64,000 nucleotides of DNA, taken from NCBI RefSeq assembly GCF_009900765.1, contig NZ_JAAABL010000006.1:62001-126000 (forward strand), given 5' to 3'. Shown piece by piece: positions 17,170 to 28,666 of this stretch. Every line of letters starts with the position of its first letter. Within the stretch, counting starts at the first letter, position 1. This DNA comes from Rhodovarius lipocyclicus. GTDB taxonomy: Bacteria; Pseudomonadota; Alphaproteobacteria; Acetobacterales; Acetobacteraceae. Under the pieces are notes generated by a model. The model worked only from the letters and a program-made list of their open reading frames with translations. It had not been told where the DNA came from and did not search any database. The position numbers and the translations under genes are program-made.

Positions 17170-17199
17170 CTTCAGGCTTTCAACGTCAGGCGGGCAACT

Positions 17200-19392
17200 T
17201 CAGGCGGGTTCCACGAAACGGTCGAGCACCCGCTTGGGCCCGGCCTTCTCGAAAGCGATGTCCAGCTTGTCGTCATCCACCGCCGTCACGCGGCCATAGC
17301 CGAATTTCTGGTGGAACACACGCTGCCCCACAGCCATGCCGCCCGCGCGGGCGGGGCGCTGCTTCACCTCCCAGGCGCCGGCCTCCACCAGCCGCGCCGG
17401 GCGGCTGGCCAGCGGGAACTGGCCCGAGAAGACAGAGGCCGGGCGGGCCGAAGCCTGGCTGCCCTCGCGCTCGACATGTTCCGCCGGCAATTCATCCAGG
17501 AAGCGGGAGGGGATGGAGCTGGTCCAGCTGCCATAGATGCGGCGGTTGGCGGCGTGGCTGATGATGGCGCGGCGCTTGGCGCGGGTGATGCCCACGTAAG
17601 CAAGGCGCCGTTCCTCCTCCAGGCCCTTGGTCCCACTCTCGTCCAGCGCGCGCTGGTGGGGGAACAGCCCTTCCTCCCAGCCCGGCAGGAACACCATCTC
17701 GAATTCCAGCCCCTTGGCGGCGTGCAGGGTCATGAGGCTGACGCGGGCGCCCTCGGCGCGCTCGTCATTCTCCATCACCAGGGCGACATGTTCCAGGAAG
17801 GCCGCCATGGTGGGGAAATCTCCCATCGCGCGCAGCAGTTCCTTCAGGTTCTCCAGCCGGCCCGGGGCCTCGGGGCTTTTGTCCAGCTTCCACATCTCGG
17901 TGTAGCCCGACTCGTCCAGGATGGCGCTGGCGCCGACGATATGGCCCTCGGTCTCCAGCGTGGCGCGCCAGCGGGAAAAACCCTCCAGCAGCTCGCGCAG
18001 GGCCGCGCGCGGGCGGGGGCGGATGGCGTCGCCCTCGCACAGCAGGCTGGCCGCGACCGAGAGCGGCACCTCCCGCTCGCGGGCCAGGCGCTGCATCTCC
18101 CGGATCGCGGTGTCGCCCAGGCCGCGCTTGGGCAGGTTCACGATGCGCTCGAAGGCGAGGTCGTCGGCCGGCTGCACGGTGGCGCGGAAATAGGCCATGG
18201 CGTCGCGGATCTCCGCGCGCTCATAGAATTTGGCGCCGCCCACCACGCGATAGGGAATGCCCAGCGTGATCAGCCGTTCCTCGAAGGCGCGGGTCTGGAA
18301 GCCGGCGCGGACCAGGATGGCGACCTCGCTCAGATCCTGCCCGGCGCGGCTCGCCTGCTCGATCCGCTCGCCCACCATGCGGGCCTCCTCCTCGCTGTCC
18401 CACAGCGAGGCGATCTTCACCTTCTCCCCGGCATCGTCCGGGCGGCCGGGGCGCAGCGTCTTGCCCAGCCGGCCCTCATTGTGGGCGATCAGGCCCGAGG
18501 CAGCCCCCAGGATATGGCTGGTGGAGCGATAGTTGCTTTCCAGGCGCACGATCACGGCGCCCGGGAAGTCCTTCTCGAAGCGCAGGATGTTCTCGATCTC
18601 GGCGCCGCGCCAGGAATAGATCGACTGGTCGTCGTCGCCCACGCAGCAGATGTTGCGCTGCGCCGGGTCCTCCCGCTGGGCCAGCAGGCGCAGCCACAGA
18701 TACTGCACCAGGTTGGTGTCCTGGTACTCGTCCACCAGGATGTAGCGGAACATGCGGTGGTACTGCGCCAGGATGTCGGGGTGGGTGCGCAGGATTTCCG
18801 TCACCAGCAGCAGCAGGTCGCCGAAATCCACCACGTTCAGCTGGCGCAGCCGCGCCTGGTAGGCGGCGTAGAACTCCATCGCCCGGTTGTTGGCGAAATC
18901 CGTGTCCTCGGCCGGGGTCACGCGCTCGGGCGTCAGGCCCCGGTCCTTCCAGCGCTGGATAATGGCCATCAGCCCCGGCAGCGGCCAGCGCTTGGTGTCC
19001 AGGCCAGAGCCCTCGGTCACCTGCTTCAGCACCCGGTTCTGGTCGTCCGTGTCCAGGATGGTGAAGTCGGAGCGCAGCCCGGCGAGTTCGGCGTGCCGGC
19101 GCAGCATGCGTGCGCACAGGGCGTGGAAGGTGCCCAGCCACAGCCCCTCGGCCGGCTGGCCCAGCATGGCGCCGATGCGTTCCCGCATCTCGCGCGCGGC
19201 CTTGTTGGTGAAGGTCACGGCCAGCACCTGCCAGGGCTGGGCCCGGCCGGACATCAGGATATGCGCGAAGCGGGTGGTCAGCACCCGCGTCTTGCCGGTG
19301 CCGGCGCCGGCGAGGACGAGCAGCGGGCCGTCCAGCGTTTCCACGGCGGCGCGCTGTTCGGGATTGAGTCGGGTGAGATAGTCGGGGGTCAC
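17200..19392 (-). CDS. UvrD/PcrA superfamily 1 DNA helicase
   Basis: A 730-residue 3'-5' helicase. The Q motif is LNPEQRAAV, Walker A is GAGTGKT (29-35), motif II is [10 protein letters not shown], motif III is [13 protein letters not shown], and motif VI is YVGITRAKR. The C-terminal end ([31 protein letters not shown], quoted in part: FGYGRV) is the PcrA/UvrD Tudor-like RNA-polymerase-binding region. It acts in nucleotide excision repair and replication-fork or transcription conflicts. The start is GTG 19392 ([13 protein letters not shown]), divergent from rnhB with 54 bases between starts. Confidence 0.93.
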   Translation of the reverse strand: MTPDYLTRLNPEQRAAVETLDGPLLVLAGAGTGKTRVLTTRFAHILMSGRAQPWQVLAVTFTNKAAREMRERIGAMLGQPAEGLWLGTFHALCARMLRRHAELAGLRSDFTILDTDDQNRVLKQVTEGSGLDTKRWPLPGLMAIIQRWKDRGLTPERVTPAEDTDFANNRAMEFYAAYQARLRQLNVVDFGDLLLLVTEILRTHPDILAQYHRMFRYILVDEYQDTNLVQYLWLRLLAQREDPAQRNICCVGDDDQSIYSWRGAEIENILRFEKDFPGAVIVRLESNYRSTSHILGAASGLIAHNEGRLGKTLRPGRPDDAGEKVKIASLWDSEEEARMVGERIEQASRAGQDLSEVAILVRAGFQTRAFEERLITLGIPYRVVGGAKFYERAEIRDAMAYFRATVQPADDLAFERIVNLPKRGLGDTAIREMQRLAREREVPLSVAASLLCEGDAIRPRPRAALRELLEGFSRWRATLETEGHIVGASAILDESGYTEMWKLDKSPEAPGRLENLKELLRAMGDFPTMAAFLEHVALVMENDERAEGARVSLMTLHAAKGLEFEMVFLPGWEEGLFPHQRALDESGTKGLEEERRLAYVGITRAKRRAIISHAANRRIYGSWTSSIPSRFLDELPAEHVEREGSQASARPASVFSGQFPLASRPARLVEAGAWEVKQRPARAGGMAVGQRVFHQKFGYGRVTAVDDDKLDIAFEKAGPKRVLDRFVEPA

Positions 19393-19446
19393 GGCCGAGG
19401 GTATAGAACAGCCCGGACGGAGAACAAAGCTTGCACGGATTGCCCC

Positions 19447-20076
19447 ATGCCTGACTTTTCGCTGGAGGCCGCGGCCGGCGGGCTGGTGGCCGGCGTGGAT
19501 GAGGCCGGGCGCGGCCCGCTGGCGGGCCCGGTGCTGGCCGCCGCCGTCATGTTCCCCGCGGGCGTGCCCCTCGAACTCGCTCGGCTGCTGGATGACAGCA
19601 AGAAACTGACCGCGAAGCGGCGGGAGGCCGCTTTCGCCGCCCTGCTGGCCGCCCGCGCCACGGGCCGGGCGGAATGGGTGGCCGCCGCCGCCTCGGTGCC
19701 CGAGATCGGGCTGCTGAACATCCTGGGCGCCACGCATCTGGCGATGCGGCGCGCGGTGCTGCGCCTGCCACGCCGGCCGGAGCTGGTGCTGATCGACGGC
19801 AACCGCCCGCCCCCCCTGCCCTGCCCCAGCCGGTGCGTGGTGGGCGGCGATGGCCTCAGCCTGTCGATCGCCGCGGCCTCCATCATCGCCAAGGTGATCC
19901 GCGACCGGGCGTTGCTGCGGCTGGATGCGCGCTGGCCCGGCTATGGCTTCGCGGGGCATCAGGGCTACCCGACGGCCGCCCACCGGCAGGCGCTGGCCAG
20001 CCTCGGCCCCTGCCCGCACCACCGGCGCGGCTTCGGCCCGGTGGAGGCCGCCTTTCGGGCCATGGCAAGCAATTAA
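19447..20076 (+). CDS. rnhB: Ribonuclease HII
   Basis: A 209-residue enzyme that cuts RNA in RNA/DNA hybrids and removes single ribonucleotides from DNA. The catalytic signature [12 protein letters not shown] carries Asp18 and Glu19. DDSKKL and VLIDGN add further acidic residues, and the [14 protein letters not shown] block is typical. ATG 19447 gives the normal N-terminus; the frame is open far upstream only as antisense to the helicase. Confidence 0.95.
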   Translation: MPDFSLEAAAGGLVAGVDEAGRGPLAGPVLAAAVMFPAGVPLELARLLDDSKKLTAKRREAAFAALLAARATGRAEWVAAAASVPEIGLLNILGATHLAMRRAVLRLPRRPELVLIDGNRPPPLPCPSRCVVGGDGLSLSIAAASIIAKVIRDRALLRLDARWPGYGFAGHQGYPTAAHRQALASLGPCPHHRRGFGPVEAAFRAMASN

Positions 20077-20146
20077 TCCAGGGCTTTAGACATTCTTCGG
20101 GGGCAGGGACGCAATTCCAGCGCGGATTTGCCGCACCGGAGACGCC

Positions 20147-21826
20147 ATGTTCGCCCGCCTGACCATCCGCTCGAAACTGACCGCCATCGTGCTCGCCCTG
20201 TCGCTCGCCAACGCCGCGCTGTCGGGCTTCCTCATCATCCGCGCCAAATGGGTGGACGATGCGTACAGTCTGCTGCTGAACCGGGAGGCCGCCTTCGTGA
20301 TCGCGACGGAGCATCTGCGCGGCGATCTGGCCAATACCGGCGGGCGCTTCTTCCAGGCGGTGAATGCGCCCACCCCGGCGGCCCGCCTCGAAATGCTGAA
20401 TGAGGTCCGGCGCCTGACGGCTGGCTTCGAGCCCTTGATGCGCCGCGCCGTCGCGGCCGGCACCGGCGAGTACCAGCGCGCCATGCAGGCGGAGCTGGAG
20501 CGGCTGCCGCGCCTGACGGCTTCCATCGCCGCCGCCGTGGCCGCCGCGGAGGCCGGCGACCAAGCCCGCCTGGCCCAGGCGCTGAGCGTCACCTCGCCCG
20601 CCATCAACACCATGATCGCCTGGATCGGCGAGCATGCGGAAACGCTGCGTACCAGCATCGAGGGGCGCTCCGCCCAGCAGACCCTCGAAATGCGGGAGGC
20701 ATCGATCTTCGCCTGGACCGCCCTCGGCCTGATGTTCGCGGGCAGCCTGATCATCGGCATCCTGTTGGCCGCGCGCGGGGTCTCGGTGCCGCTGGCCCGG
20801 CTGCAGACCCGCATGGCCACGCTGCAGCAGGGCGACACCACCAGCCCCATCCCCGGCCAGGAGCGCAGCGACGAGCTGGGCGCCATGGCCCGCGCCCTGG
20901 GCGGCTTCCGCGACAACATGCTGGAAAGCGACCGCCTGCGCGCCGAACGGGAGCGCGGCCTGCAGGCCGATGCCGCCCGCGCCGAGCAGGTGCGCGGCCT
21001 GGTCGCGGAATTCGAGAAGGGCGCGACCGAAACCCTGTCCGCCGTGAAGCTCGCCGGCACCAAGCTGGAAGGCACGGCGACCAGCCTCACCTCCGTCTCC
21101 GACGAGGGGCGCGGGCTGTCCACCTCCATGGCGGCGGCGGCGCAGCAGGCCTCGGGCAATGTGCAGGCGGTGGCGGCCGCGACCGAGGAGCTGGCAGCCT
21201 CCATCGCCGAGGTGGCGCGCCAGGTGCAGGAAAGTGCGCGCATCGCGGGCCAGGCGGCCTCGGACGCCGCGGCCACCGACCAGACCGTGCAGGCGCTCTC
21301 CGAAGGGGCGCAGCGCATCGGGGATGTGGTGCGGCTGATCAACGACATCGCGGGCCAGACCAACCTGCTGGCCCTGAACGCCACCATCGAGGCCGCCCGC
21401 GCCGGCGAGGCCGGCAAGGGCTTCGCGGTGGTCGCCTCGGAGGTGAAGCAGCTGGCGGCCCAGACCGCCCGCGCCACGGAACAGATCACCGCCCAGATCA
21501 CCGCCATGCAGGGCGAGACCAGCCGCGCGGTGGCCGCGATCGGCGAGATCGGCCGCACCATCGGCAGCATGAACGAGATCACGGGCCAGGTGGCCGCCGC
21601 CGCCGAGGAACAATCCGCCGCGACACGCGAGATCACCCGCCGCATCAGTGAGGCCGCGACCGGCACCGGGGAAGTGAGCCGGTTGGCCGAACTCGTGACC
21701 GGCGGCGCCCAGGCCACCGGCGACGCCGCCCGCCTGGTGCGGGAGGGCAGCGACGCCCTGGCGCAGCAGACCGAGGTGCTGGGCGGGCGGGTCGATGGGT
21801 TCCTGTCCTCGATCCGGGCGGCCTGA
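20147..21826 (+). CDS. Methyl-accepting chemotaxis protein
   Basis: A 559-residue chemoreceptor. Helix 1 is near residues 10-32, a helical ligand-binding domain spans about 33-185, helix 2 is near 186-207, and a HAMP domain covers about 208-260. A long signalling coiled coil follows, with the conserved tip [20 protein letters not shown] near 400-420. The N-terminal sensor resembles a four-helix bundle with no recognised ligand. No CWxxE-type receptor tail is seen. No cheA, cheW or cheY lies nearby; the start is [11 protein letters not shown] after a weak GGAGA site. Confidence 0.9.
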   Translation: MFARLTIRSKLTAIVLALSLANAALSGFLIIRAKWVDDAYSLLLNREAAFVIATEHLRGDLANTGGRFFQAVNAPTPAARLEMLNEVRRLTAGFEPLMRRAVAAGTGEYQRAMQAELERLPRLTASIAAAVAAAEAGDQARLAQALSVTSPAINTMIAWIGEHAETLRTSIEGRSAQQTLEMREASIFAWTALGLMFAGSLIIGILLAARGVSVPLARLQTRMATLQQGDTTSPIPGQERSDELGAMARALGGFRDNMLESDRLRAERERGLQADAARAEQVRGLVAEFEKGATETLSAVKLAGTKLEGTATSLTSVSDEGRGLSTSMAAAAQQASGNVQAVAAATEELAASIAEVARQVQESARIAGQAASDAAATDQTVQALSEGAQRIGDVVRLINDIAGQTNLLALNATIEAARAGEAGKGFAVVASEVKQLAAQTARATEQITAQITAMQGETSRAVAAIGEIGRTIGSMNEITGQVAAAAEEQSAATREITRRISEAATGTGEVSRLAELVTGGAQATGDAARLVREGSDALAQQTEVLGGRVDGFLSSIRAA

Positions 21827-21830
21827 ACGG

Positions 21831-22981
<1,151 letters not shown>

Positions 22982-23008
22982 CGCCTCGGGGCCGCCGCTC
23001 CATCTCCC

Positions 23009-23037
23009 TTGACTCGCCCCGCCCCCGCGCCTATCCA
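23009..23037 (+). promoter_or_regulatory. Candidate ffh promoter overlapping a GANTC site
   Basis: TTGACT (23009-23014) and TATCCA (23032-23037) are separated by exactly 17 bases, which would give a leader of about 95 bases before ffh. GACTC at 23011-23015 overlaps the -35 box and is a CcrM target. No other promoter-like pair was seen in the 157-base gap. Confidence 0.5.
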
Positions 23038-23138
23038 CCGCCCCGTGGGCCCATGCCCGCTGAAGGCCGCCCCATGGTGGGGTCGCCCCGCCGCTCCGCG
23101 AGATTCGCGCAGCGGCGCGATATCGTTTGGAGTGCTCT

Positions 23139-24515
23139 TTGTTCGAAGGCCTGTCCAGCAAGCTGAGCACGGTATTCGACCGTCTGCGCGGCCGCGGCGC
23201 CCTCTCTGAGGAGGATGTGTCGGCGGCCCTGCGCGAGGTCCGTGTGGCGCTGCTGGAAGCCGACGTGGCGCTGCCCGTCGCGCGGGACCTGATCAACAAG
23301 GTGCGTGAGCGCGCGATCGGCCAGGAGGTGATCCGCTCGGTCGCCCCCGGCCAGCAGGTCGTCAAGATCGTCAATGACGCGCTGATCGAGGCGCTCGGCG
23401 GCGCGGGTGCCCCCACCGGCATCGACCTGAACGCCCCCGCCCCCGTCGCCATCCTGATGGTCGGCCTGCAGGGTTCGGGCAAGACCACCAGCTCGGGCAA
23501 GATCGCGCTCAGGCTGAAGAACCGCGACCGCAAGAAGGTGTTGCTGGCGTCGCTCGACGTGCACCGCCCCGCCGCCCAGCAGCAGCTGGCGACCCTGGCG
23601 AACCAGACCGGCGTCACGTCCCTGCCGATCATCCCGGGCCAGTCCCCGCTGGAGATCGCGGCCCGCGCGCTGGATGTGGCCAAGCGTGAGCTGTTCGACG
23701 TGGTCATCCTCGACACCGCCGGCCGCCTGGCGATCGACGAGGCCCTGATGGCCGAGGTGGCCGAGGTCAAGCGCTTCGCCGCCCCGCACGAGACCCTGCT
23801 GGTCGTGGACGCCATGACCGGCCAGGACGCGGTGAACACCGCGCGCGAATTCCACGAGAAGGTGGGCGTGACGGGCATCGTCATGACGCGCGTCGATGGC
23901 GACGCGCGCGGCGGTGCCGCGCTGTCCATGCGGGCCATCACCGGCGCGCCGATCAAGCTGCTGGGTGCCGGCGAAAAGCTGGATGCCCTGGAGGATTTCC
24001 ACCCCGAGCGCATCGCCGGCCGCATCCTCGGCATGGGCGATATCGTCTCGCTGGTGGAAAAAGCCGCGGCGACGATCGACCAGGCGGAAGCGGAAAAACT
24101 CGCGGCGCGGATGCAGAAGGGCATCTTCACCCTCGAGGACTACGCCAAGCAGCTGGAGCAGATCGGCAAGATGGGCTCGCTGCAGGGTATCCTCGGCATG
24201 CTGCCCGGTGTCGGCAAGATCAAGCAGCAGATGGCCGACGCCAAGCTGGATGACGGCATGCTGAAGCGCCAGGCCGCCATCATTTCCTCCATGACACTGC
24301 GTGAGCGCCGCAGCCCGGACCTGATCAAGGCGTCCCGCAAGCGGCGCATCGCGGCCGGCAGCGGCGTCCAGGTGCAGGATGTGAACCGCTTGCTGAAGCA
24401 GTTCGACGACATGTCCGCGATGATGAAGCGGATGAACAAGCTTGGCCAGAAAGGGCTGATGCGGGGCGGTCTTGGCTCCCTCATCCCCGGCCTTGGTAAC
24501 AAACGACCTTTCTGA
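23139..24515 (+). CDS. ffh: Signal recognition particle protein
   Basis: A 458-residue SRP54 GTPase that binds 4.5S RNA and signal sequences and delivers nascent membrane proteins to FtsY. N domain 1-85; G domain with G1 GLQGSGKTTSSGKI, DVHRPAA, DTAGRL and TRVDGDARGG; Met-rich M domain from about 300 with GSGVQVQDVNRLLKQF. The start is TTG 23139: GGAG at 23129-23132 sits six bases upstream and the protein then begins MFEGLSSKL, the normal Ffh N-terminus. It heads the run leading into rpsP (15-base gap). Confidence 0.95.
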   Translation: MFEGLSSKLSTVFDRLRGRGALSEEDVSAALREVRVALLEADVALPVARDLINKVRERAIGQEVIRSVAPGQQVVKIVNDALIEALGGAGAPTGIDLNAPAPVAILMVGLQGSGKTTSSGKIALRLKNRDRKKVLLASLDVHRPAAQQQLATLANQTGVTSLPIIPGQSPLEIAARALDVAKRELFDVVILDTAGRLAIDEALMAEVAEVKRFAAPHETLLVVDAMTGQDAVNTAREFHEKVGVTGIVMTRVDGDARGGAALSMRAITGAPIKLLGAGEKLDALEDFHPERIAGRILGMGDIVSLVEKAAATIDQAEAEKLAARMQKGIFTLEDYAKQLEQIGKMGSLQGILGMLPGVGKIKQQMADAKLDDGMLKRQAAIISSMTLRERRSPDLIKASRKRRIAAGSGVQVQDVNRLLKQFDDMSAMMKRMNKLGQKGLMRGGLGSLIPGLGNKRPF

Positions 24516-24530
24516 GAACAGGAGTCTCCC

Positions 24531-24863
24531 ATGTCCCTCAAGATCCGCCTGGCCCGCGCGGGCGCCAAGAAGCGCCCCTACTACCACATCGTGGTGGCCG
24601 ACAGCCGCAGCCCGCGCGACGGCCGCTTCATCGAGAAGGTGGGCAGCTACAACCCGATGCTGGCGACCGACCACGCCGAGCGCGTGCGCCTGGACAACGA
24701 GCGCATCACGCATTGGATCGCCAACGGCGCCGTGGCGACGGACCGCGTGGCCCGCTTCCTGGGCAAGGCCGGGCTGGCCCCCGTGCCGTTCATGCCGAAC
24801 CAGACCAAGCAGAACCAGCCGAAGAAGAAGGCGCAGGAGCGCGCGGCCGCCGCCGCGGGCTGA
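24531..24863 (+). CDS. rpsP: 30S ribosomal protein S16
   Basis: A 110-residue S16 protein ([31 protein letters not shown], shown in part: [13 protein letters not shown]). A Lys/Gln/Ala-rich tail extends it about 25 residues beyond the E. coli protein, as is common in alphaproteobacteria. The ribosome-binding site ACAGGAG lies just upstream. It is the first gene of rpsP-rimM-trmD-rplS. Confidence 0.97.
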   Translation: MSLKIRLARAGAKKRPYYHIVVADSRSPRDGRFIEKVGSYNPMLATDHAERVRLDNERITHWIANGAVATDRVARFLGKAGLAPVPFMPNQTKQNQPKKKAQERAAAAAG

Positions 24864-24870
24864 TGCCTTC

Positions 24871-25377
24871 ATGCCGTCTTCGCTCATTCTGATGGGCGAG
24901 CTGGGCCGCGCACATGGCGTGCGCGGCCTTCTGCGTCTCAAGGCCCATTGCGAGGCGCCCATCGACAGCTACAACCCGCTGCGCGACGAGCGCGGGCGGG
25001 TGTTCGTGCTGCACCCGCGCGGCGCCGACCTGGTGGCGATCGAGGGCGTGGCGGACCGCAACGCGGCCGAGGCCCTGACCGGCACCAAGCTGTATGTGGA
25101 ACGCGACCGCCTGCCGGAACCCGACCCGGATGAGTTCTACCTGACTGACCTAGTGGGGCTGGCCGCCTTCACGGCGGAAGGCAAGGCGCTGGGCCAGGTG
25201 CGCGCGGTGGAAGACTATGGCGCGGGGCCGTTCCTGACCCTATCCGGCCCGCCGGAACGGCTGGTGCCCTTCACCATGGCGGCGGTGCCGGTGGTGGATA
25301 TCCAGGGCGGGCGCATCACCGTGGAACCGCCGGCGGAAATCGAAGTGAAGCCGCCGGAGGGTGAGGCGGAAGAGTAG
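24871..25377 (+). CDS. rimM: Ribosome maturation factor RimM
   Basis: A 168-residue protein needed for maturation of the 30S head, binding S19. The N-terminal beta-barrel begins LILMGELGRAHGVRGLLRLK; the PRC-barrel half includes EFYLTDLVGL and PFTMAAVPVVDI. ATG 24871 lies seven bases after the rpsP stop. An ATG eight bases earlier is in another frame. A family C repeat separates it from trmD. Confidence 0.94.
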   Translation: MPSSLILMGELGRAHGVRGLLRLKAHCEAPIDSYNPLRDERGRVFVLHPRGADLVAIEGVADRNAAEALTGTKLYVERDRLPEPDPDEFYLTDLVGLAAFTAEGKALGQVRAVEDYGAGPFLTLSGPPERLVPFTMAAVPVVDIQGGRITVEPPAEIEVKPPEGEAEE

Positions 25378-25521
25378 CACTGGGGAAGGCTCTGCCTTCC
25401 CCAGACCCAGGCTCACCCCGAACCGTCAAAAAGGCATGGGGGAGTTTGAGGGGGAAAGTCATTTCCCCCTCAATGCAAGTGTGAGGGCAAAGCCCTCACC
25501 AACAGAGGACCATCCCCCGCC
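25378..25521. repeat. Palindrome cluster with family C repeat inside the ribosomal operon
   Basis: This 144-base gap splits rimM from trmD. It holds GGGGAAGGC/GCCTTCCCC (25382-25402). The exact 38-base family C repeat (25436-25473) has a 12-base-pair stem TTGAGGGGGAAA, loop GTCA. A third hairpin is GTGAGGG/CCCTCAC (25480-25499). The 38 bases recur inverted at 36067-36104. The hairpins lack T-runs of terminator type, so read-through to trmD-rplS is expected. Confidence 0.85.
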
Positions 25522-26226
25522 ATGCCCTGGCACGCCACTGTCCTGTCCTTGTTCCCGGAGATGTTCCCCGGCCCCCTCGGCCTGTCCTTGGCCGGGCGTG
25601 CCTTGCGTGACGGGGTCTGGAGCATGGAGGCGCGCCAGATCCGCGACCATGGCCTCGGCCGGCACCGCCAGGTGGACGACACGCCCTTCGGCGGCGGTGC
25701 CGGCATGGTGATGCGCCCGGATGTGCTGGATGCGGCCATCGAGGCCGCGAACCCCGGGGACCGCCCCCTGCTGGTGATGACCCCGCGCGGCACGCCGCTG
25801 ACCCAGGCCATGGTGCGGGAATGGTCCGTGGGCCCCGGCCTCGTCATCCTGTGCGGCCGGTACGAGGGCATGGACCAGCGCGTGATCGAGGCCCGGGGCA
25901 TGCGGGAGGTTTCGCTGTGCGATGCCGTGCTGTCCGGGGGCGAGTTGGCGGCGCTGACGATTCTCGATGCCTGCATCCGGCTGCTGCCCGGGGTGATGGG
26001 CGGGGTGGACAGCGCGGTGGAGGAAAGCTTCTCCGCCGGGCTGCTGGAATACCCGCAATACACCCGCCCCGCCGACTGGAACGGGCGGGAAGTGCCGCCC
26101 GTGCTGCTGTCGGGCAATCATGCGGAGGTGGCGCGCTGGCGCCGGGAACAGGCGGAAAACGTGACGAAACAACGCCGTCCGGACCTGTGGTCGGCTTTTT
26201 CGTCAAACTGCGGACAGCATTCCTAA
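25522..26226 (+). CDS. trmD: tRNA (guanine-37-N1) methyltransferase
   Basis: A 234-residue SPOUT enzyme methylating G37 of tRNAs that read CNN-type codons, which prevents +1 frameshifting. The trefoil-knot SAM site is visible as [19 protein letters not shown] and [15 protein letters not shown] 25522 gives [15 protein letters not shown], the family start. It belongs to the rpsP operon but is separated from rimM by the repeat insertion. Confidence 0.95.
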   Translation: MPWHATVLSLFPEMFPGPLGLSLAGRALRDGVWSMEARQIRDHGLGRHRQVDDTPFGGGAGMVMRPDVLDAAIEAANPGDRPLLVMTPRGTPLTQAMVREWSVGPGLVILCGRYEGMDQRVIEARGMREVSLCDAVLSGGELAALTILDACIRLLPGVMGGVDSAVEESFSAGLLEYPQYTRPADWNGREVPPVLLSGNHAEVARWRREQAENVTKQRRPDLWSAFSSNCGQHS

Positions 26227-26299
26227 TTTCCGCGCAAACCGGGCTTGCGCAAGGCTTCGCACTTGCCTATACGCCGGGGCTCGAAAGGGACTCTAGACC

Positions 26300-26698
26300 A
26301 TGAACCTCCTTCAGCAATTCGATGCCGAACAGAAGGCGAAGCTCCTCGCCGCCCGTGCCGTGCCCGACTTCGCGCCCGGCGACACGCTGCGCGTCATGGT
26401 CCGCGTGGTCGAAGGCGAGCGCATCCGCACCCAGGCCTTCGAGGGCGTGGTGATCGCGCGCTCCAACAAGGGCCTGCACAGCAACTTCACCGTCCGCAAG
26501 CTCTCCTACGGTGAGGGTGTGGAGCGCGTGTTCCCGCTGTACTCCCCCTCGCTGGCCGAGATCCATGTGGTCCGCCGCGGCAAGGTGCGTCGCGCCAAGC
26601 TGTATTATCTGCGTGGCCGCACCGGCAAGTCCGCTCGCATCGCCGAGAAGATGGGCCTGCGGACCAGCGCGGCGCCTGCCGCCACCACCGCCGAGTGA
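26300..26698 (+). CDS. rplS: 50S ribosomal protein L19
   Basis: A 132-residue L19 protein ([46 protein letters not shown]). The C-terminal 15 residues are an Ala/Thr extension. It is the last gene of the rpsP operon, 73 bases after trmD, and is followed by two tandem terminators. Confidence 0.97.
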   Translation: MNLLQQFDAEQKAKLLAARAVPDFAPGDTLRVMVRVVEGERIRTQAFEGVVIARSNKGLHSNFTVRKLSYGEGVERVFPLYSPSLAEIHVVRRGKVRRAKLYYLRGRTGKSARIAEKMGLRTSAAPAATTAE

Positions 26699-26705
26699 GG
26701 CCGGA

Positions 26706-26729
26706 AGGGCCGCCACGCGCGGCTCTTTT
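26706..26729 (+). terminator. Rho-independent terminator after rplS (first)
   Basis: An 8-base-pair stem (AGGGCCGC / GCGGCTCT, one G-U pair) with a 5-base loop is followed by TTT, seven bases after the rplS stop. Confidence 0.65.
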
Positions 26730-26740
26730 ATGGTTCCGAA

Positions 26741-26770
26741 GGGGGGTCGGCGATGCCGGCCCCCCTTTTT
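26741..26770 (+). terminator. Rho-independent terminator after rplS (second)
   Basis: A long GC stem (GGGGGG-TCGGC against GCCGG-CCCCCC around a short loop) is followed by TTTTT. Together with the preceding hairpin it closes the rpsP operon and isolates leuC, which starts 70 bases downstream. Confidence 0.85.
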
Positions 26771-26840
26771 CTTTTGTCACCTCGGTGGTTGATTGGTTCC
26801 GCCAGTCAAGCACCGGATAGCCACTAGCCAGGGAAACGCC

Positions 26841-28268
26841 ATGGCCACGAAGCCACGCACTTTGTTCGACAAGATCTGGGACGCGCATGTCGTCGATCGG
26901 CTGGAGGACGGCACCACCCTCCTCTACATCGACCGCCACCTCATCCATGAGGTGACGAGCCCCCAGGCTTTCGAGGGGCTTCGTGCCGCCGGCCGCAAGC
27001 TTCGCCGCCCGGATGCGACCATCGGCGTGGTGGACCACAACGTGCCCACCAGCGCCGACCGCCTGACCGCGGTGAATGAGCCGGAAAGCGCCCTGCAGAT
27101 CGCCACGCTGGAACAGAACGTGGTGGAATTCGGCGTGCCCTACATCCCGCTGGATGACGTGCGCCAGGGCATCGTGCACGTGATCGGGCCCGAGCAGGGC
27201 CTGTCCCTGCCGGGCATGACGCTGGTGTGCGGCGACAGCCATACCTCCACCCATGGCGCGCTGGGCGCCCTCGCCTTCGGCATCGGCACGTCGGAGGTGG
27301 AGCACGTGATGGCCACCCAGACCCTGCTGCAGAAGCCCGCGAAGAACATGCGCGTGACGGTCAACGGCACCCTGCCCGCCGGCTGCACCGCCAAGGACAT
27401 CGTGCTGGCCATCATCGGCAAGATCGGCACCGCCGGCGGCACCGGCCATGTGATCGAATTCGCCGGCGAGGCGATCCGCGCCCTCGACATGGCCGGCCGC
27501 ATGACCGTGTGCAACATGTCCATCGAGGCCGGCGCCCGCGCCGGCATGGTGGCCCCGGACCAGACCACCTTCGACTACGTGAAGGGCCGCCCCTTCGCGC
27601 CGAAGGGCGAGGCCTGGGACAAGGCGGTGGCCTGGTGGTCCTCCCTGCCCTCGGACGCCGACGCGGTGTTCGACAAGGAGGTGGAGCTGGATGCCGCCAC
27701 CATCGTGCCGCAGGTCACCTGGGGCACCAGCCCCGAGGACGTGCTGCCCATCACCGCCACCGTGCCCGACCCGGCGAGTGCCACCGATGAGACCCGCCGC
27801 GCGCAGATGCAGCGCATGGTGGACTATATGGGCCTGATCCCCGGCCAGAAGCTGACGGATGTGAAGGTCGATGTGGTGTTCATCGGCAGCTGCACCAATT
27901 CCCGCATCGAGGACGTGCGCGCCGCCGCCGCCATTGCCCAGGGCCGCAAGGTGGCCCCGGGCGTGCGCGCCATGGTGGTGCCGGGCTCGGGCCTGGTGAA
28001 GCGGCAGGCGGAGGAGGAGGGTCTGGACAAGATCCTGCTCGAAGCCGGCTTCGAATGGCGTGAGGCCGGGTGCTCCATGTGCCTCGGCATGAACCCGGAC
28101 AAGCTGACGCCGGGCCAGCGCTGCGCCAGCACCAGCAATCGGAATTTCGAGGGCCGGCAGGGGCCGGGTGGGCGCACCCACCTGCTCTCCCCGGCCATGG
28201 CGGCGGCCGCCGCCGTCACGGGCCATCTGGCCGATGTGCGGGAGTTTCCTCTGAGCAGCCGAGGGTAA
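26841..28268 (+). CDS. leuC: 3-isopropylmalate dehydratase, large subunit
   Basis: A 475-residue 4Fe-4S aconitase-family enzyme that, with LeuD, isomerises 2- to 3-isopropylmalate in leucine synthesis. Cluster ligands are the cysteine of FIGSCTNSR and the two of [10 protein letters not shown]. The [13 protein letters not shown] and [10 protein letters not shown] motifs are intact. ATG 26841 ([13 protein letters not shown]) has GGGAAA upstream. It is the first leu gene; a foreign-looking ORF lies between it and leuD. Confidence 0.96.
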   Translation: MATKPRTLFDKIWDAHVVDRLEDGTTLLYIDRHLIHEVTSPQAFEGLRAAGRKLRRPDATIGVVDHNVPTSADRLTAVNEPESALQIATLEQNVVEFGVPYIPLDDVRQGIVHVIGPEQGLSLPGMTLVCGDSHTSTHGALGALAFGIGTSEVEHVMATQTLLQKPAKNMRVTVNGTLPAGCTAKDIVLAIIGKIGTAGGTGHVIEFAGEAIRALDMAGRMTVCNMSIEAGARAGMVAPDQTTFDYVKGRPFAPKGEAWDKAVAWWSSLPSDADAVFDKEVELDAATIVPQVTWGTSPEDVLPITATVPDPASATDETRRAQMQRMVDYMGLIPGQKLTDVKVDVVFIGSCTNSRIEDVRAAAAIAQGRKVAPGVRAMVVPGSGLVKRQAEEEGLDKILLEAGFEWREAGCSMCLGMNPDKLTPGQRCASTSNRNFEGRQGPGGRTHLLSPAMAAAAAVTGHLADVREFPLSSRG

Positions 28269-28276
28269 TACCGTAG

Positions 28277-28600
28277 ATGCCCTCTCCAGGCGTCATCTCA
28301 AACGGCTACTGCACCGGCACTGTCGAACGAGCTATGTCACGTCTTCGACGGGTGCTCGGTGCTTATGCGAGAGAAGGCCGATGGCATCATATGAAGATTG
28401 GATACACGTCCAATCTCTATCGAAGGTGGCCATCTTATCGGGATTGCGGCTACGAGCTTCTGGTGGCCGTTTACCGATCCACGTCTTGGAAAAACGCCAC
28501 TGAAATAGAGTGCCAGCTAATCGAATACGCAATAAAAAAATCAAAAACTGGTGGATACATTCATAATGTCCACAAAGGAAGAAACGGAAAAAAAAGCTGA
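28277..28600 (+). CDS. AT-rich GIY-YIG/T5orf172-like ORF inserted in the leu operon
   Basis: A 107-residue ORF starting eight bases after the leuC stop. The region 28380-28640 is visibly much richer in A and T than its neighbours (runs such as AATAAAAAAATCAAAAACTGG, codons ATA, AAA, TTA-class), which suggests recent transfer. Residues 37-51 (HHMKIGYTSNLYRRW) look like the second core strand and first helix of GIY-YIG or T5orf172 domains, with the conserved Arg. ATEIECQLIEY (74-84) could supply the catalytic Glu. The first GIY strand is not evident, so it may be degenerate or a distant member. No mobile-element ends or direct repeats were seen. The function is unknown; a homing-type or orphan nuclease is possible. 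Confidence 0.6.
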   Translation: MPSPGVISNGYCTGTVERAMSRLRRVLGAYAREGRWHHMKIGYTSNLYRRWPSYRDCGYELLVAVYRSTSWKNATEIECQLIEYAIKKSKTGGYIHNVHKGRNGKKS

Positions 28601-28666
28601 ATATGCAAAGGAATACTTCGTATATTTAGCCCTCGCCAGAAAATATGCTCGAATTGGAGGCTGCAA

